A stretch of 6,641 nucleotides of DNA from Alphaproteobacteria bacterium (lineage in GTDB: Bacteria; Pseudomonadota; Alphaproteobacteria; DSM-16000; Inquilinaceae): assembly GCA_029263555.1 (NCBI GenBank), contig JAJUFW010000171.1, forward strand, positions 1 through 6,641. Direction: 5' to 3'. This document shows positions 1-6,088 of the stretch, piece by piece; position 1 is the stretch's first letter; each line of letters begins with the position of its first letter. A program made the translations under genes and the position numbers. The notes beneath the pieces are model-generated. The model worked only from the letters and a program-made list of their open reading frames with translations. It was not told where the DNA came from and searched no databases.

Positions 1-198
1 CACGAGAGCGAACGGGGCGAGGACTTCGCCGCCCTCCGCCGCGCGAGGGAGAAATTCTCCCCGGTCTGGGAACCGCGCTATCTCGTCTGCCCCGACGGGC
101 TCGCGCCCGCCCGGATCCTGGCCGAAGCGGCGGCGCTCACCGCCGGCGACAAGCTCGCCGCCGCTACCCGCAGGGCGGCGAGGGAACTGCCGGCCTAG
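1..198 (+). CDS. mprF: MprF-like bifunctional lysylphosphatidylglycerol flippase/synthetase, C-terminal end (partial)
   Basis: The reading frame is open from the left edge and ends at TAG 196-198, giving the last 65 residues of a larger protein. Residues 12-44 contain LRRAREKFSPVWEPRYLV followed by a PDGLAPARILAEAAAL-type stretch. This matches the conserved C-terminal end of the MprF/DUF2156 synthase domain, where K-F-x-P-V-W-E-P-R-Y-L and GGLALPRVLADVAALIAGG are typical. Family role: the synthase domain transfers lysine from lysyl-tRNA to phosphatidylglycerol at the inner membrane, and the N-terminal membrane part (outside the window) flips the product, reducing susceptibility to cationic peptides. 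After the conserved block there is a short basic, Ala-rich tail (about 15 residues) of no recognised function. The substrate amino acid cannot be inferred from this fragment; a stand-alone DUF2156 protein without the flippase part is the main alternative. The gene converges on the topoisomerase gene and overlaps it by 4 bp. Confidence 0.82.
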   Translation, partial: HESERGEDFAALRRAREKFSPVWEPRYLVCPDGLAPARILAEAAALTAGDKLAAATRRAARELPA

Positions 199-203
199 CC
201 GGC
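189..203. repeat. Short hairpin over the shared convergent stop codons
   Basis: GCCGGC at 189-194 and GCCGGC at 198-203 form a perfect 6-bp stem with a 3-nt CTA loop. The loop base triplet is the complement of the topoisomerase stop codon, and with the next G it forms CTAG (195-198), which supplies TAG stops to both convergent genes. There is no T-tract on either side, so it is not a standard intrinsic terminator; in GC-rich DNA it could arise by chance. Confidence 0.35.
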
Positions 204-1277
204 GCCGTCGAGGCGCTGGCGCAGGAAGGCCAGAACGGCCGCCTCCTCCGCCGAAAGACCATCCAGCCCCTCCCGCAGCGCCGACTCCACGCGCTCGCGG
301 AGCTGGGCGACCAGCTTGCCGTCCAGATAGCACTGAACCACCTCCGGATGGACGTAGCATTTCCGGCAGATGGCGGGCGTGTTGCCCAGCCGTGCGGCGA
401 CCTGCTCGATCGCCTTGGTGATGTTGCGCTTGGCGGCGGCCTTGCTGTCGAAGCTCTCGAATTCCTGGAGCGCAAGGGCGGCGAGGACGGTGCCGGCCCA
501 GGTCCTGAAATCCTTCGCCGTGAACGCCTCGCCCCCGATCTCCCGCAGATAGGCGTTGACGTCGTCGGAGGTTACGTCCCGGACCGTCCCGTCGTCGTCG
601 ATATAGGCGAACAGCTCCTGGCCGGGCAGGTCCTCGCATTTGCGGACGATCCGTGAAAGGCGCCGGTCGCTCAACGCGACCTCGTGGTCTCGGCCGCTCT
701 TGCCCCGGAACTTGAACCGGATGCGGGTTCCGTTCACGTCGACATGGCGGTTCCGAATCGTGGTCAGGCCATAGCTGCTGTTGTCGCGGGCGTATTCGTC
801 GTTGCCGACCCGGATCAGCGTCGTCTCCAGCAGCCGAACGACGGCCGCCAGGACCTTCTCCCGGGGCAGGCCGGGCCGGCCCAGATCCGCGTCCATCCGC
901 TGCCGCATTTCCGGCAGATGCTGGCCGAAGGCCAGCATCCGTTCGTACTTGTTCTCGTCCCTGATCTCGCGCCAGCGCGGGTGATACCGGTACTGCTTGC
1001 GCCCCCGATCGTCGCGCCCGGTCGCCTGAAGGTGCCCGTCGGGATCGGGACAGATCCAGACGTCCCGATAGGCAGGCGGAATCGCCAGCGACCTGATGCG
1101 GCGGATCTCTGCCCGGTCGGTGATGCGCCGGCCATCCGGATCGTAATAGGCGAATCCCTTGCCGGCACGCCTGCGAGTAATGCCCGGCATGTCGTCGCTG
1201 ACGTAATGCAGGCCCGCTTCCCGCGCTGTCGCCGGCGGGTCAGGGTTGAGGGATTCGATCGCAACGGACGGGTCCAT
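195..1277 (-). CDS. DNA topoisomerase IB (bacterial, poxvirus-type)
   Basis: This 360-residue protein relaxes supercoils by nicking one DNA strand through a 3'-phosphotyrosine link; it acts on the chromosome and needs no ATP. The N-terminal domain (residues about 24-110) has YVSDDMPGITRRRAGKGF and the WICPDPDGHLQATGRD / RKQYRYHPRW blocks typical of bacterial TopIB. The catalytic domain (about 115-320) shows every expected active-site residue: Arg156 in LIRVGNDEY, Lys193 in FRGKSGRDHE, Arg258 in KDFRTWAG, Asn299 in LGNTP (His in the vaccinia enzyme, Asn in bacterial ones) and nucleophile Tyr308 in CRKCYVHP. The protein ends with a short charged helix-like tail. The frame stays open upstream to an ATG at 1502, but those 75 extra codons resemble no TopIB sequence and would run into the transporter start. 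The ATG at 1277 is therefore preferred, although no strong Shine-Dalgarno precedes it. It is divergent from the transporter and convergent with mprF. Confidence 0.96.
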   Translation of the reverse strand: MDPSVAIESLNPDPPATAREAGLHYVSDDMPGITRRRAGKGFAYYDPDGRRITDRAEIRRIRSLAIPPAYRDVWICPDPDGHLQATGRDDRGRKQYRYHPRWREIRDENKYERMLAFGQHLPEMRQRMDADLGRPGLPREKVLAAVVRLLETTLIRVGNDEYARDNSSYGLTTIRNRHVDVNGTRIRFKFRGKSGRDHEVALSDRRLSRIVRKCEDLPGQELFAYIDDDGTVRDVTSDDVNAYLREIGGEAFTAKDFRTWAGTVLAALALQEFESFDSKAAAKRNITKAIEQVAARLGNTPAICRKCYVHPEVVQCYLDGKLVAQLRERVESALREGLDGLSAEEAAVLAFLRQRLDGAG

Positions 1278-1495
1278 GATGACATCGATAAACGGAACCG
1301 AGTCGTGAAATGTTGCCGGACCGGAGGCGGAAGGACATCCCTCGCTTGCGGTCGGGCGGGCCGACGGGCAGCCGGATCTCCCTTGCCTTTCGGGCGGAAC
1401 GCGCCGGGAAAGGGACCCCGCCGAAAAACGCAATTGCCATACGGTCCCGGTTCCGGGTTTGCTGCTGGTTGCAACCCTGATGCGAGTCCCTGCCC
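1278..1495. promoter_or_regulatory. Divergent intergenic region between the topoisomerase and transporter genes
   Basis: These 218 bp separate two divergently transcribed starts, so promoters for both genes should lie here. I could not identify a convincing -35/-10 pair for either strand. Visible structure: a 10-bp perfect palindrome GGTTGCAACC at 1467-1476, centred about 25 bp before the transporter ATG, and the mirror-like CCCGG-TT-CCGGG at 1446-1457. Either could be an operator, but neither matches a site I can name. A GGAAC at 1450-1454 read on the minus strand is followed by CGTT after 19 bp, which is longer than the usual spacing of alphaproteobacterial general-stress sigma-factor promoters. 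No small gene is evident in the region. Confidence 0.4.
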
Positions 1496-2338
1496 ATGAC
1501 ATGGACCGTCTTTCTCGCGGTGCTGCTCGCTGCCGTCCTGCATGCCTCGTGGAACGCCCTGGTGAAGGTGTCGGCGGACCGGCTCTCCGCCATGGGGTTG
1601 CTCACGCTCGCCTCCGGGGTGATCGGGCTCGTCTTTCTGCCGTTCGTGCCGGCGCCGTCGCCAGCCGCCTGGCCCTTTCTCGCCGGATCGGTCCTGCTGC
1701 ATATCGGATATCGGCTGTTCCTGGTCGAAGCCTATCGTCATGGCGATCTCTCCCATGTCTATCCGATCTCCCGCGGCACCGGCCCGCTGATCGTCGCGCT
1801 TCTGTCGGCGGCGATCGTCGGTGAGCAGATGGGCCTGATGACCGCTCTCGGGGTCACGGCGATCGCGCTCGGCGTCATCGCGCTCGCGTTCCGGGGCGGG
1901 CCGGCGGTTCTGGAGCGGCCGGAGCCGCTCCTCTACGCCCTCGGCACTGGCCTGTTCATCGCCGGCTACACCCTGACGGACGGGCTGGGCGGACGGGCCA
2001 ATGACGGGCATGGGGCGGCCTATGTCGTCTGGCTCCTGACCCTGGACGCGCCGATTTTCGTCGCGATCGTCTGGATCCGCCGCGGCGACGCCTTCTGGCA
2101 CGCCATCCGGGAAAACGCCTGGAGCGGTCTGGCCGGCGGCGGCATGTCGCTGGCGGCCTACGCTCTTGCGGTCTGGGCGATGACCCTGGCGCCGCTCGCG
2201 GCCGTCGCCGCCCTCCGCGAAACCAGCGTGATCTTCGCAGCCCTGATCGGGCGGCTGCTGCTCAAGGAAGGGTTCGGGGTCTGGCGGCTCGCGGCGTCAT
2301 GCATCGTCGCGGCAGGCGTGGCGCTGCTCAGGGCCTGA
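1496..2338 (+). CDS. EamA/DMT-superfamily membrane transporter
   Basis: This is a 280-residue, strongly hydrophobic inner-membrane protein with the two-repeat layout of EamA (drug/metabolite transporter) carriers: repeat 1 about residues 3-133 and repeat 2 about 145-279, with some ten predicted membrane segments. Recognisable segments lie near 4-20, 34-52, 60-77, 95-110, 114-132, 147-160, 174-194, 212-230, 234-254 and 264-279. The end of the first repeat contains EAYRHGDLSHVYPISRG followed by a glutamate (Glu110) after the next helix. The second repeat has the parallel motif ALRETSVIFAALIG and LLLKEGF (Glu258), the usual EamA signature. Members export or import small metabolites such as amino acids or sugars; the substrate cannot be read from sequence. 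The ATG at 1496 starts directly with a membrane helix, as in the family, though no good ribosome-binding site precedes it. Divergent from topoisomerase IB. Confidence 0.92.
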   Translation: MTWTVFLAVLLAAVLHASWNALVKVSADRLSAMGLLTLASGVIGLVFLPFVPAPSPAAWPFLAGSVLLHIGYRLFLVEAYRHGDLSHVYPISRGTGPLIVALLSAAIVGEQMGLMTALGVTAIALGVIALAFRGGPAVLERPEPLLYALGTGLFIAGYTLTDGLGGRANDGHGAAYVVWLLTLDAPIFVAIVWIRRGDAFWHAIRENAWSGLAGGGMSLAAYALAVWAMTLAPLAAVAALRETSVIFAALIGRLLLKEGFGVWRLAASCIVAAGVALLRA

Positions 2339-2376
2339 GTCGTTTCGGCTCCCGGCCGGGCGGCCCGAAGGACGCG

Positions 2377-2396
2377 GGCGGGTCGCTCCGCCTTTT
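2377..2396 (+). terminator. Weak rho-independent terminator candidate after the transporter gene
   Basis: GGCGG (2377-2381) pairs with CCGCC (2388-2392) across a 6-nt loop and is followed directly by TTTT (2393-2396), about 40 bp after the transporter stop. The stem is only five G-C pairs plus a possible G-T pair and the T-run is short, so this is a weak candidate. Its position fits the end of the transporter transcript. Confidence 0.35.
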
Positions 2397-2437
2397 GCAG
2401 CCGTTCCCCATGCCCCCGCCCGCTGCCAAATGCGTTT

Positions 2438-4267
2438 ATGGATGCGGAATATGGTGGCCGTGGGCCGCTCCGGGTGGGAAGCAGCCGAGGATCCGAGGTG
2501 CAGGTACAGAGTCCAGAAAATATTCATTGGCACGGCGTCTTGCGCGACGCCAGAACGCCCATCTCCCTGGTCGGGTTGGACGGCCGAGTACTGAGGGCGA
2601 GCCCCGGACTGGTCCGGTTGCTCGGCTACCGGGAGGCCGAGCTTCGGGAGATGGAGCGCCGGAGCCTCATGCATCCCGACGACGTCGACCGGGATTTGCG
2701 GGCGCTCCGTGCCCTGATCGACGGGCACGAACCGGCCTGCCGGCTGGACAAGCGCTACATCCGCCGGGACGAGACGGTGCTGCGGGCGGCATCGACCATG
2801 TTCCTGATCCGCGATGCCAGCGGCCGGCCCGAATTCGCCGTCGAGGTGATCGACATGGTCGGCGGCCAGGGGCAGGAGCCATTGGAGGACCGGCTGCGGA
2901 CGCTGGTCGATTCCATCCCGGCCTATGTCTCCGAAATCGATTCCGGGCGGCGCTACGTCATGGTCAACCGCGCCTACGAGGAAGCCTATGGCCGCAACCG
3001 CGCCGAACTCGAGGGGCGGACCGTGGCCGAGGTCCTGGGGGAGGATTCCTACCGGACCATCGCGCCCAAGATCGATCGGGTCTTCACCGGAGAGGCCGTC
3101 GCCTTCGAGGAATGGCTGCCCGTCGGCGGTCGGGGAATGCGGCTGCACAGGATTTCCTACCTGCCCAAGCGTGGCGCGGACGGCAGGGTGGATGGCTTGT
3201 TCGTCTTCGCCGTGGACGATACCGAAAGAGCGGCGGCTGAGGAGGGGCGCCGCGTCGCCCTGGCCCGGCTTTCCGAGAAGACCCAGATGCTGGACGCGGT
3301 GCTTGCCGCGGCGGCGGACAGCATCATCATGCTCGACCGGGATGGGCGCTGCCTCTACGCCAGTCGCCCGATCGCCCGCGGATTCGGGATGGTGCGTGCC
3401 GAAATGCTGGACCGCACGGTCTGGGACTTCGGCCTGCCCGAATCGGTCGCGGCGCGGATCGACCGGACCAGGCTCCAGGTCATGACCTCCGGCGAGCCCG
3501 TGATGGCCGAGGTGGACCTGCCGACGCCGCGCGGCCTACGGCACTACGACTACACCATGCGGCCGGTGAAGGACGCCAACGGCGCCGTCCTCGCGGTCGT
3601 CGTGACCGCCCGCGACATGACCCAGCGCCAGCGGGTCGAGGACGGAATGAGGCGGGCGCTGGCTGAGAAGGAGGCCCTGCTGCTCGAGCTGCAGCATCGG
3701 GTCAAGAACAACATGCAGATCGTGGTCAGCCTCTTGAATCTGCAGTCCCAGGGCATCACTCAGCCGGAGCTCAAGCGCCGGCATGACGAGCTGGGGAACC
3801 GCATCCGGGCACTGGCCCTGGTTCACGAGATGCTCACCGACAGCCGCAGCATGGCGGGCATCGACCTTGCCGACTACATCGTCCGGCTGTGCGGACAGCT
3901 TCAGAGCTTCCACCAGGACGGCCGCCGGCCGGTGGAACTGCGCTTCAGGCTGGATCCCGTGATCGCCGACATGGATCGGGCCGTGCCGCTTGGCCTGATC
4001 GTCAATGAACTCGTCTCGAACACCCTGGTTCATGCTTTTCCGCCCGGCTCCCGGGGGACCGCCGATATCGGCCTTGCCGCGGCCGACGGATATGTCGAAT
4101 TGTCCGTGGCCGATGACGGCGTCGGTTTCGGAGGTCCGCCCCCGCCGGGCGGGGCGGGGCTCGGGACCCGCCTCATTCAGGCGCTTGCCGCGCAGATCGG
4201 CGGGGAATTGCGCTACGATCCGAACGCTGATGGGACCCGGGCGGTGGTCCGCTGGCCGGCCGGCTGA
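2438..4267 (+). CDS. Soluble sensor histidine kinase with three PAS domains (HisKA_2 type)
   Basis: This is a 609-residue kinase from the ATG at 2438. No membrane segment or signal peptide is visible, so it should sense an intracellular signal. Domains in order: PAS 1 about 35-140 (LGYREAEL, MHPDD); PAS 2 about 152-264 (VNRAYEEAYGRNRAELEGRTV, PAS_4-like); a short coiled stretch about 263-285; PAS 3 about 284-398, ending ARDMTQRQRVE; a helical linker; the HisKA_2 dimerisation domain about 412-490 with phospho-acceptor His420 in LELQHRVKNNMQIVVSLL; and an HATPase_c domain about 512-607. The ATPase domain has N-box LIVNELVSNTLVHAF (Asn523, Asn528), G1 VADDGVGF (559-564) and G2 GAGLGTRL. It lacks the W-x-E signature of the related HWE kinases, and no PAS carries the NCRFL flavin motif of LOV domains. 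No response regulator lies next to it, so its partner is unknown. The start is uncertain: GTG 2498 in the same frame has GAGG seven bases upstream and would give 589 residues, still containing all domains. Confidence 0.93.
   Translation: MDAEYGGRGPLRVGSSRGSEVQVQSPENIHWHGVLRDARTPISLVGLDGRVLRASPGLVRLLGYREAELREMERRSLMHPDDVDRDLRALRALIDGHEPACRLDKRYIRRDETVLRAASTMFLIRDASGRPEFAVEVIDMVGGQGQEPLEDRLRTLVDSIPAYVSEIDSGRRYVMVNRAYEEAYGRNRAELEGRTVAEVLGEDSYRTIAPKIDRVFTGEAVAFEEWLPVGGRGMRLHRISYLPKRGADGRVDGLFVFAVDDTERAAAEEGRRVALARLSEKTQMLDAVLAAAADSIIMLDRDGRCLYASRPIARGFGMVRAEMLDRTVWDFGLPESVAARIDRTRLQVMTSGEPVMAEVDLPTPRGLRHYDYTMRPVKDANGAVLAVVVTARDMTQRQRVEDGMRRALAEKEALLLELQHRVKNNMQIVVSLLNLQSQGITQPELKRRHDELGNRIRALALVHEMLTDSRSMAGIDLADYIVRLCGQLQSFHQDGRRPVELRFRLDPVIADMDRAVPLGLIVNELVSNTLVHAFPPGSRGTADIGLAAADGYVELSVADDGVGFGGPPPPGGAGLGTRLIQALAAQIGGELRYDPNADGTRAVVRWPAG
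2487..2500 (+). promoter_or_regulatory. Ribosome-binding-site candidate supporting an alternative kinase start
   Basis: GAGG at 2487-2490 lies seven bases before an in-frame GTG at 2498-2500. The upstream ATG at 2438 has no purine-rich motif at the right distance. Codons between 2438 and 2497 encode a Gly/Arg-rich stretch outside any PAS domain. The site therefore makes GTG 2498 a serious alternative start, but ATG 2438 cannot be excluded. Confidence 0.4.
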
Positions 4268-4368
4268 ACGGCCTTCGTCGTCTTGCGCATCGGCAAAGGC
4301 TTCCCGCGTACCGGGTCTCCGGGTAAAGCTGTCTCCCATCGCCCCGCCGTCCCAGGAGACGTTCGCCC

Positions 4369-5079
4369 GTGACCCTGCCCATCGGACCTGTCGTCGATCC
4401 GCTGCCGTCCGGCCAGCCGCCCGCCCGAAAGGTGTTCGAGGGCGCAACCGTGCGTCTCGAGCCGCTGGACCCGACCCGGCATGGTGACGCGCTCTACCGA
4501 AGCGCCCACGGCGATGCGGCCCGGGATAGCCTGTGGACCTACATGGGCAGCGGTCCCTTTGCCGACGAGAGCGACTTCCGCGGCTGGATCGAAAGATGCA
4601 GCCCGTCCGAGGATCCGCTGTTCTTCGCCGTCGTCGACGCCCGAAGCGACGAGGCGGTCGGGATGGTCAGCTACCTCAACATCGTCCCCGCCATGGGCAC
4701 GATCGAGGTCGGCCACATCTGGTACGCCCCGGCTGTCCAGCGGACCCGCCTGCCGACGGAAGCGATGTATCTGATGTTCCGCCACGTCTTCGACGATCTC
4801 GGCTATCGCCGGCTCGAATGGAAGTGCAACGCGCTGAACGCGAAATCCCGGGCGGCGGCGCTGCGCCTCGGCTTCACCTTCGAGGGCATCTTCCGCCAGC
4901 ACATGATCGTGAAGGGGCGGAACCGGGATACGGCCTGGTTCTCCATGCTCGATCGGGAATGGCCGGCCGTGCGCGCCAACATGGAGCGGTGGCTTGCACC
5001 CGAAAACTTCGATGCCGAGGGCCGGCAGCGCGTGTCGCTGTCCGCATTGAACCGGGAGCGGGCGCCCGTTCCGGGCTGA
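4369..5079 (+). CDS. GNAT-family N-acetyltransferase (RimJ/RimL-like)
   Basis: A 236-residue cytoplasmic protein of the GNAT fold, which transfers the acetyl group of acetyl-CoA to an amine. The GTG start at 4369 is supported by AGGAG at 4354-4358, ten bases upstream. Core features: beta-strand opening GATVRLEPLDPTRHGDALY (about 25-43), central strands FFAVVDARSDEAVGMVSYL (85-103) and EVGHIWYAP (113-121). Next comes the region where the CoA pyrophosphate normally binds (QRTRLPTEAMYLMFRHVFDDLG, 124-145), then EWKCNALNAKSRAAALRLGF (150-169) and FEGIFRQHMIVKGRNRDTAWFSMLDREWP (171-199). The LNAKSRAAALRLGF-EG block is typical of RimJ/RimL-type enzymes. The C-terminal WLAPENFDAEGRQRVSLSAL is a tail I associate with a common proteobacterial subgroup of unknown substrate. 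Possible roles include acetylation of a protein N-terminus or of a small amine or antibiotic; the sequence does not decide. Gaps of about 100 bp on each side argue against tight coupling with the kinase or methyltransferase. Confidence 0.92.
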   Translation: MTLPIGPVVDPLPSGQPPARKVFEGATVRLEPLDPTRHGDALYRSAHGDAARDSLWTYMGSGPFADESDFRGWIERCSPSEDPLFFAVVDARSDEAVGMVSYLNIVPAMGTIEVGHIWYAPAVQRTRLPTEAMYLMFRHVFDDLGYRRLEWKCNALNAKSRAAALRLGFTFEGIFRQHMIVKGRNRDTAWFSMLDREWPAVRANMERWLAPENFDAEGRQRVSLSALNRERAPVPG

Positions 5080-5098
5080 ACAGGTCCCCGTTCGTCCG

Positions 5099-5114
5099 GC
5101 CCGGGGCGCCGGGC
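5099..5114 (+). terminator. GC hairpin downstream of the acetyltransferase gene (weak terminator candidate)
   Basis: GCCCGG (5099-5104) and CCGGGC (5109-5114) form a 6-bp stem with a 4-nt GGCG loop, 20 bp after the acetyltransferase stop. The following bases are pyrimidine-rich (GCTCCTTTCC) but do not form a proper T-run. It may end or attenuate the transcript, or be chance in GC-rich DNA. Confidence 0.3.
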
Positions 5115-5171
5115 GCTCCTTTCCGGCCTCCCCGTTGTTCTTGTGAGTATGCCTGGCTTTCCTTCGGCTCT

Positions 5172-5188
5172 GGAAGGGGGTGCCCATG
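5172..5188 (+). promoter_or_regulatory. Ribosome-binding site deciding the methyltransferase start
   Basis: The purine run GGAAGGGGG at 5172-5180 sits six to eight bases before ATG 5186. The in-frame GTG at 5180 overlaps the run itself and so has no room for a ribosome-binding site, which makes ATG 5186 the better start. Confidence 0.55.
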
Positions 5189-5992
5189 AACGACGCCGGA
5201 AGCCCGCCGCGGCCCGGGGCGGCCGTCACGCCGCCGGGCGCGGCCCTGCCCGACATCGGGGATCTCTACCGCTTCGCCAGCGATGCGGGGGGCGTCTACG
5301 GTACCGAGGACTTCTGCTTCTTCCTCTATTCCGTCGTGAAGATGCACAAGCCGCAGCGGGTGCTGGAACTCGGCACGGGAACGGGCGTGTCCAGCTTCTG
5401 GATCGCCCGGGCGCTGCGGGAAAACGGATCCGGAACCCTGTTGACGATCGACGACGGCAGGCAATGGGACAAGGTACGGCAGGCACCGGGCCTTGAACGC
5501 TATGGCGCCCAAGGATATGCCTCGCACCGCGACTTCATCCTGGCCATGGCCGAGCGGTTCGGGGTCGCCCGCGAACTGAGCCTCGTCACCACGTCGCTTC
5601 CGCCCTATCCGGAATTCGATCCCGGCATCGAAGTCGACCTCCTGTTCTCCGATTTCCGGCACGATCCGGCGACCGTCCTGGCGCTCCTTGCCCATTTCCT
5701 TCCCCGCATGTCGGAGGCGTCGTCGATCTTCATCGACAGCGCGTCGACCGCCTTTGCCTCGTATCTGTTGCTGGAACGCCTGATCGAGGAGTTCAATGTC
5801 GGACGGGTCCCGAAGGAGCTGCTGACGCGGCTTCCGGAGGAGCGCGCCCAGGATCTTGCCAGCGCCGTCCGCAGCAGGCGCTTCACGCTCGTTCACCTGA
5901 CCGAGGTGAAGGACCGCGACCAGAACGGCACGGCCTGGATCAAGATCGCCCCGATCGACATCGTCCCCTATCCCCGGACGCGGATGCGCTGA
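5186..5992 (+). CDS. Class I SAM-dependent methyltransferase of unknown substrate
   Basis: A 268-residue soluble protein with a Rossmann-type methyltransferase fold. Motif I is VLELGTGTGVSSFWIARAL (residues 59-77), the glycine-rich SAM-binding loop. The acidic end of the second strand is LLTIDDGRQWDKV (85-97), where an Asp would hold the SAM ribose. A later strand LLFSDFRHDPATVLALLAHFLPRM (152-175), then SSIFIDSAS (179-187), resembles the D-x-H-x-Y and post-motif layout of Methyltransf_24/O-methyltransferase-like enzymes. The first 25 residues are Pro/Gly/Ala-rich and probably disordered. The C-terminal 60 residues (LLTRLPEERAQDLASAVRSRRFTLVHLTEVKD and beyond) I do not recognise as a named domain. 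The substrate is unknown, and no adjacent biosynthetic gene hints at a pathway. The ATG at 5186 is chosen over GTG 5180 because of the purine run just upstream. Confidence 0.87.
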   Translation: MNDAGSPPRPGAAVTPPGAALPDIGDLYRFASDAGGVYGTEDFCFFLYSVVKMHKPQRVLELGTGTGVSSFWIARALRENGSGTLLTIDDGRQWDKVRQAPGLERYGAQGYASHRDFILAMAERFGVARELSLVTTSLPPYPEFDPGIEVDLLFSDFRHDPATVLALLAHFLPRMSEASSIFIDSASTAFASYLLLERLIEEFNVGRVPKELLTRLPEERAQDLASAVRSRRFTLVHLTEVKDRDQNGTAWIKIAPIDIVPYPRTRMR

Positions 5993-6035
5993 GGCACGGG
6001 AGCGCCCGGCTGTGCCGGTGCATGCGGCAGCGATA

Positions 6036-6062
6036 TTTACTATACCGTCCGGACGGTATAAA
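6036..6062 (+). promoter_or_regulatory. Likely promoter of the TetR-family gene
   Basis: TATAAA at 6057-6062 is a near-consensus -10 element in otherwise GC-rich DNA. TTTACT at 6036-6041 is a partial -35 match, but the spacer is only 15 bp, shorter than the usual 16-18. The local AT-richness and position 27 bp before the regulator's start codon support a promoter. It is overlaid by the palindrome at 6041-6060. Confidence 0.5.
6041..6060. promoter_or_regulatory. Perfect 20-bp palindrome, probable TetR-family operator
   Basis: TATACCGTCCGGACGGTATA is identical to its reverse complement over all 20 bases; symmetry breaks at the next base pair outward. It lies 28 bp upstream of the TetR-family start codon and covers the spacer and first part of the -10 element. 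Dimeric TetR-family repressors bind palindromes of this size and AT-edged/GC-centred form, and commonly repress their own gene. Binding here would block RNA polymerase, so autorepression is the natural inference. No second copy is visible in the window, so other targets, if any, lie elsewhere. Confidence 0.75.
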
Positions 6063-6088
6063 AATCGTGAGCGGACGGAGGATCCCGG

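Noticed and set aside
1450..1454. GGAAC on the minus strand as an EcfG-type stress promoter for topoisomerase IB
   Set aside because: CGTT follows only after 19 bp, outside the usual spacing, and the site is more than 150 bp from the start codon.
684..1499. Plus-strand open frame of 271 codons
   Set aside because: It lies antisense to topoisomerase IB, whose translation contains all catalytic residues. The plus-strand protein resembles no family, and long antisense frames are common in high-GC DNA.
1278..1502. N-terminal extension of topoisomerase IB to an ATG at 1502
   Set aside because: The extra 75 residues do not resemble TopIB and would cross the transporter start; the family begins near the ATG at 1277.
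815..2101. Minus-strand open frame of 428 codons
   Set aside because: It overlaps topoisomerase IB in another frame and runs antisense to the transporter. Its translation is Arg/Pro/Gly-rich with no domain.
4213..5256. Minus-strand open frame of 347 codons
   Set aside because: Antisense to the acetyltransferase gene and its flanks; composition is typical of a shadow frame and no motif is present.
5993..6016. Imperfect hairpin GGCAC...GTGCC just after the methyltransferase stop
   Set aside because: The 5-bp outer stem encloses an uneven inner loop and no T-run follows, so it is not a credible terminator.
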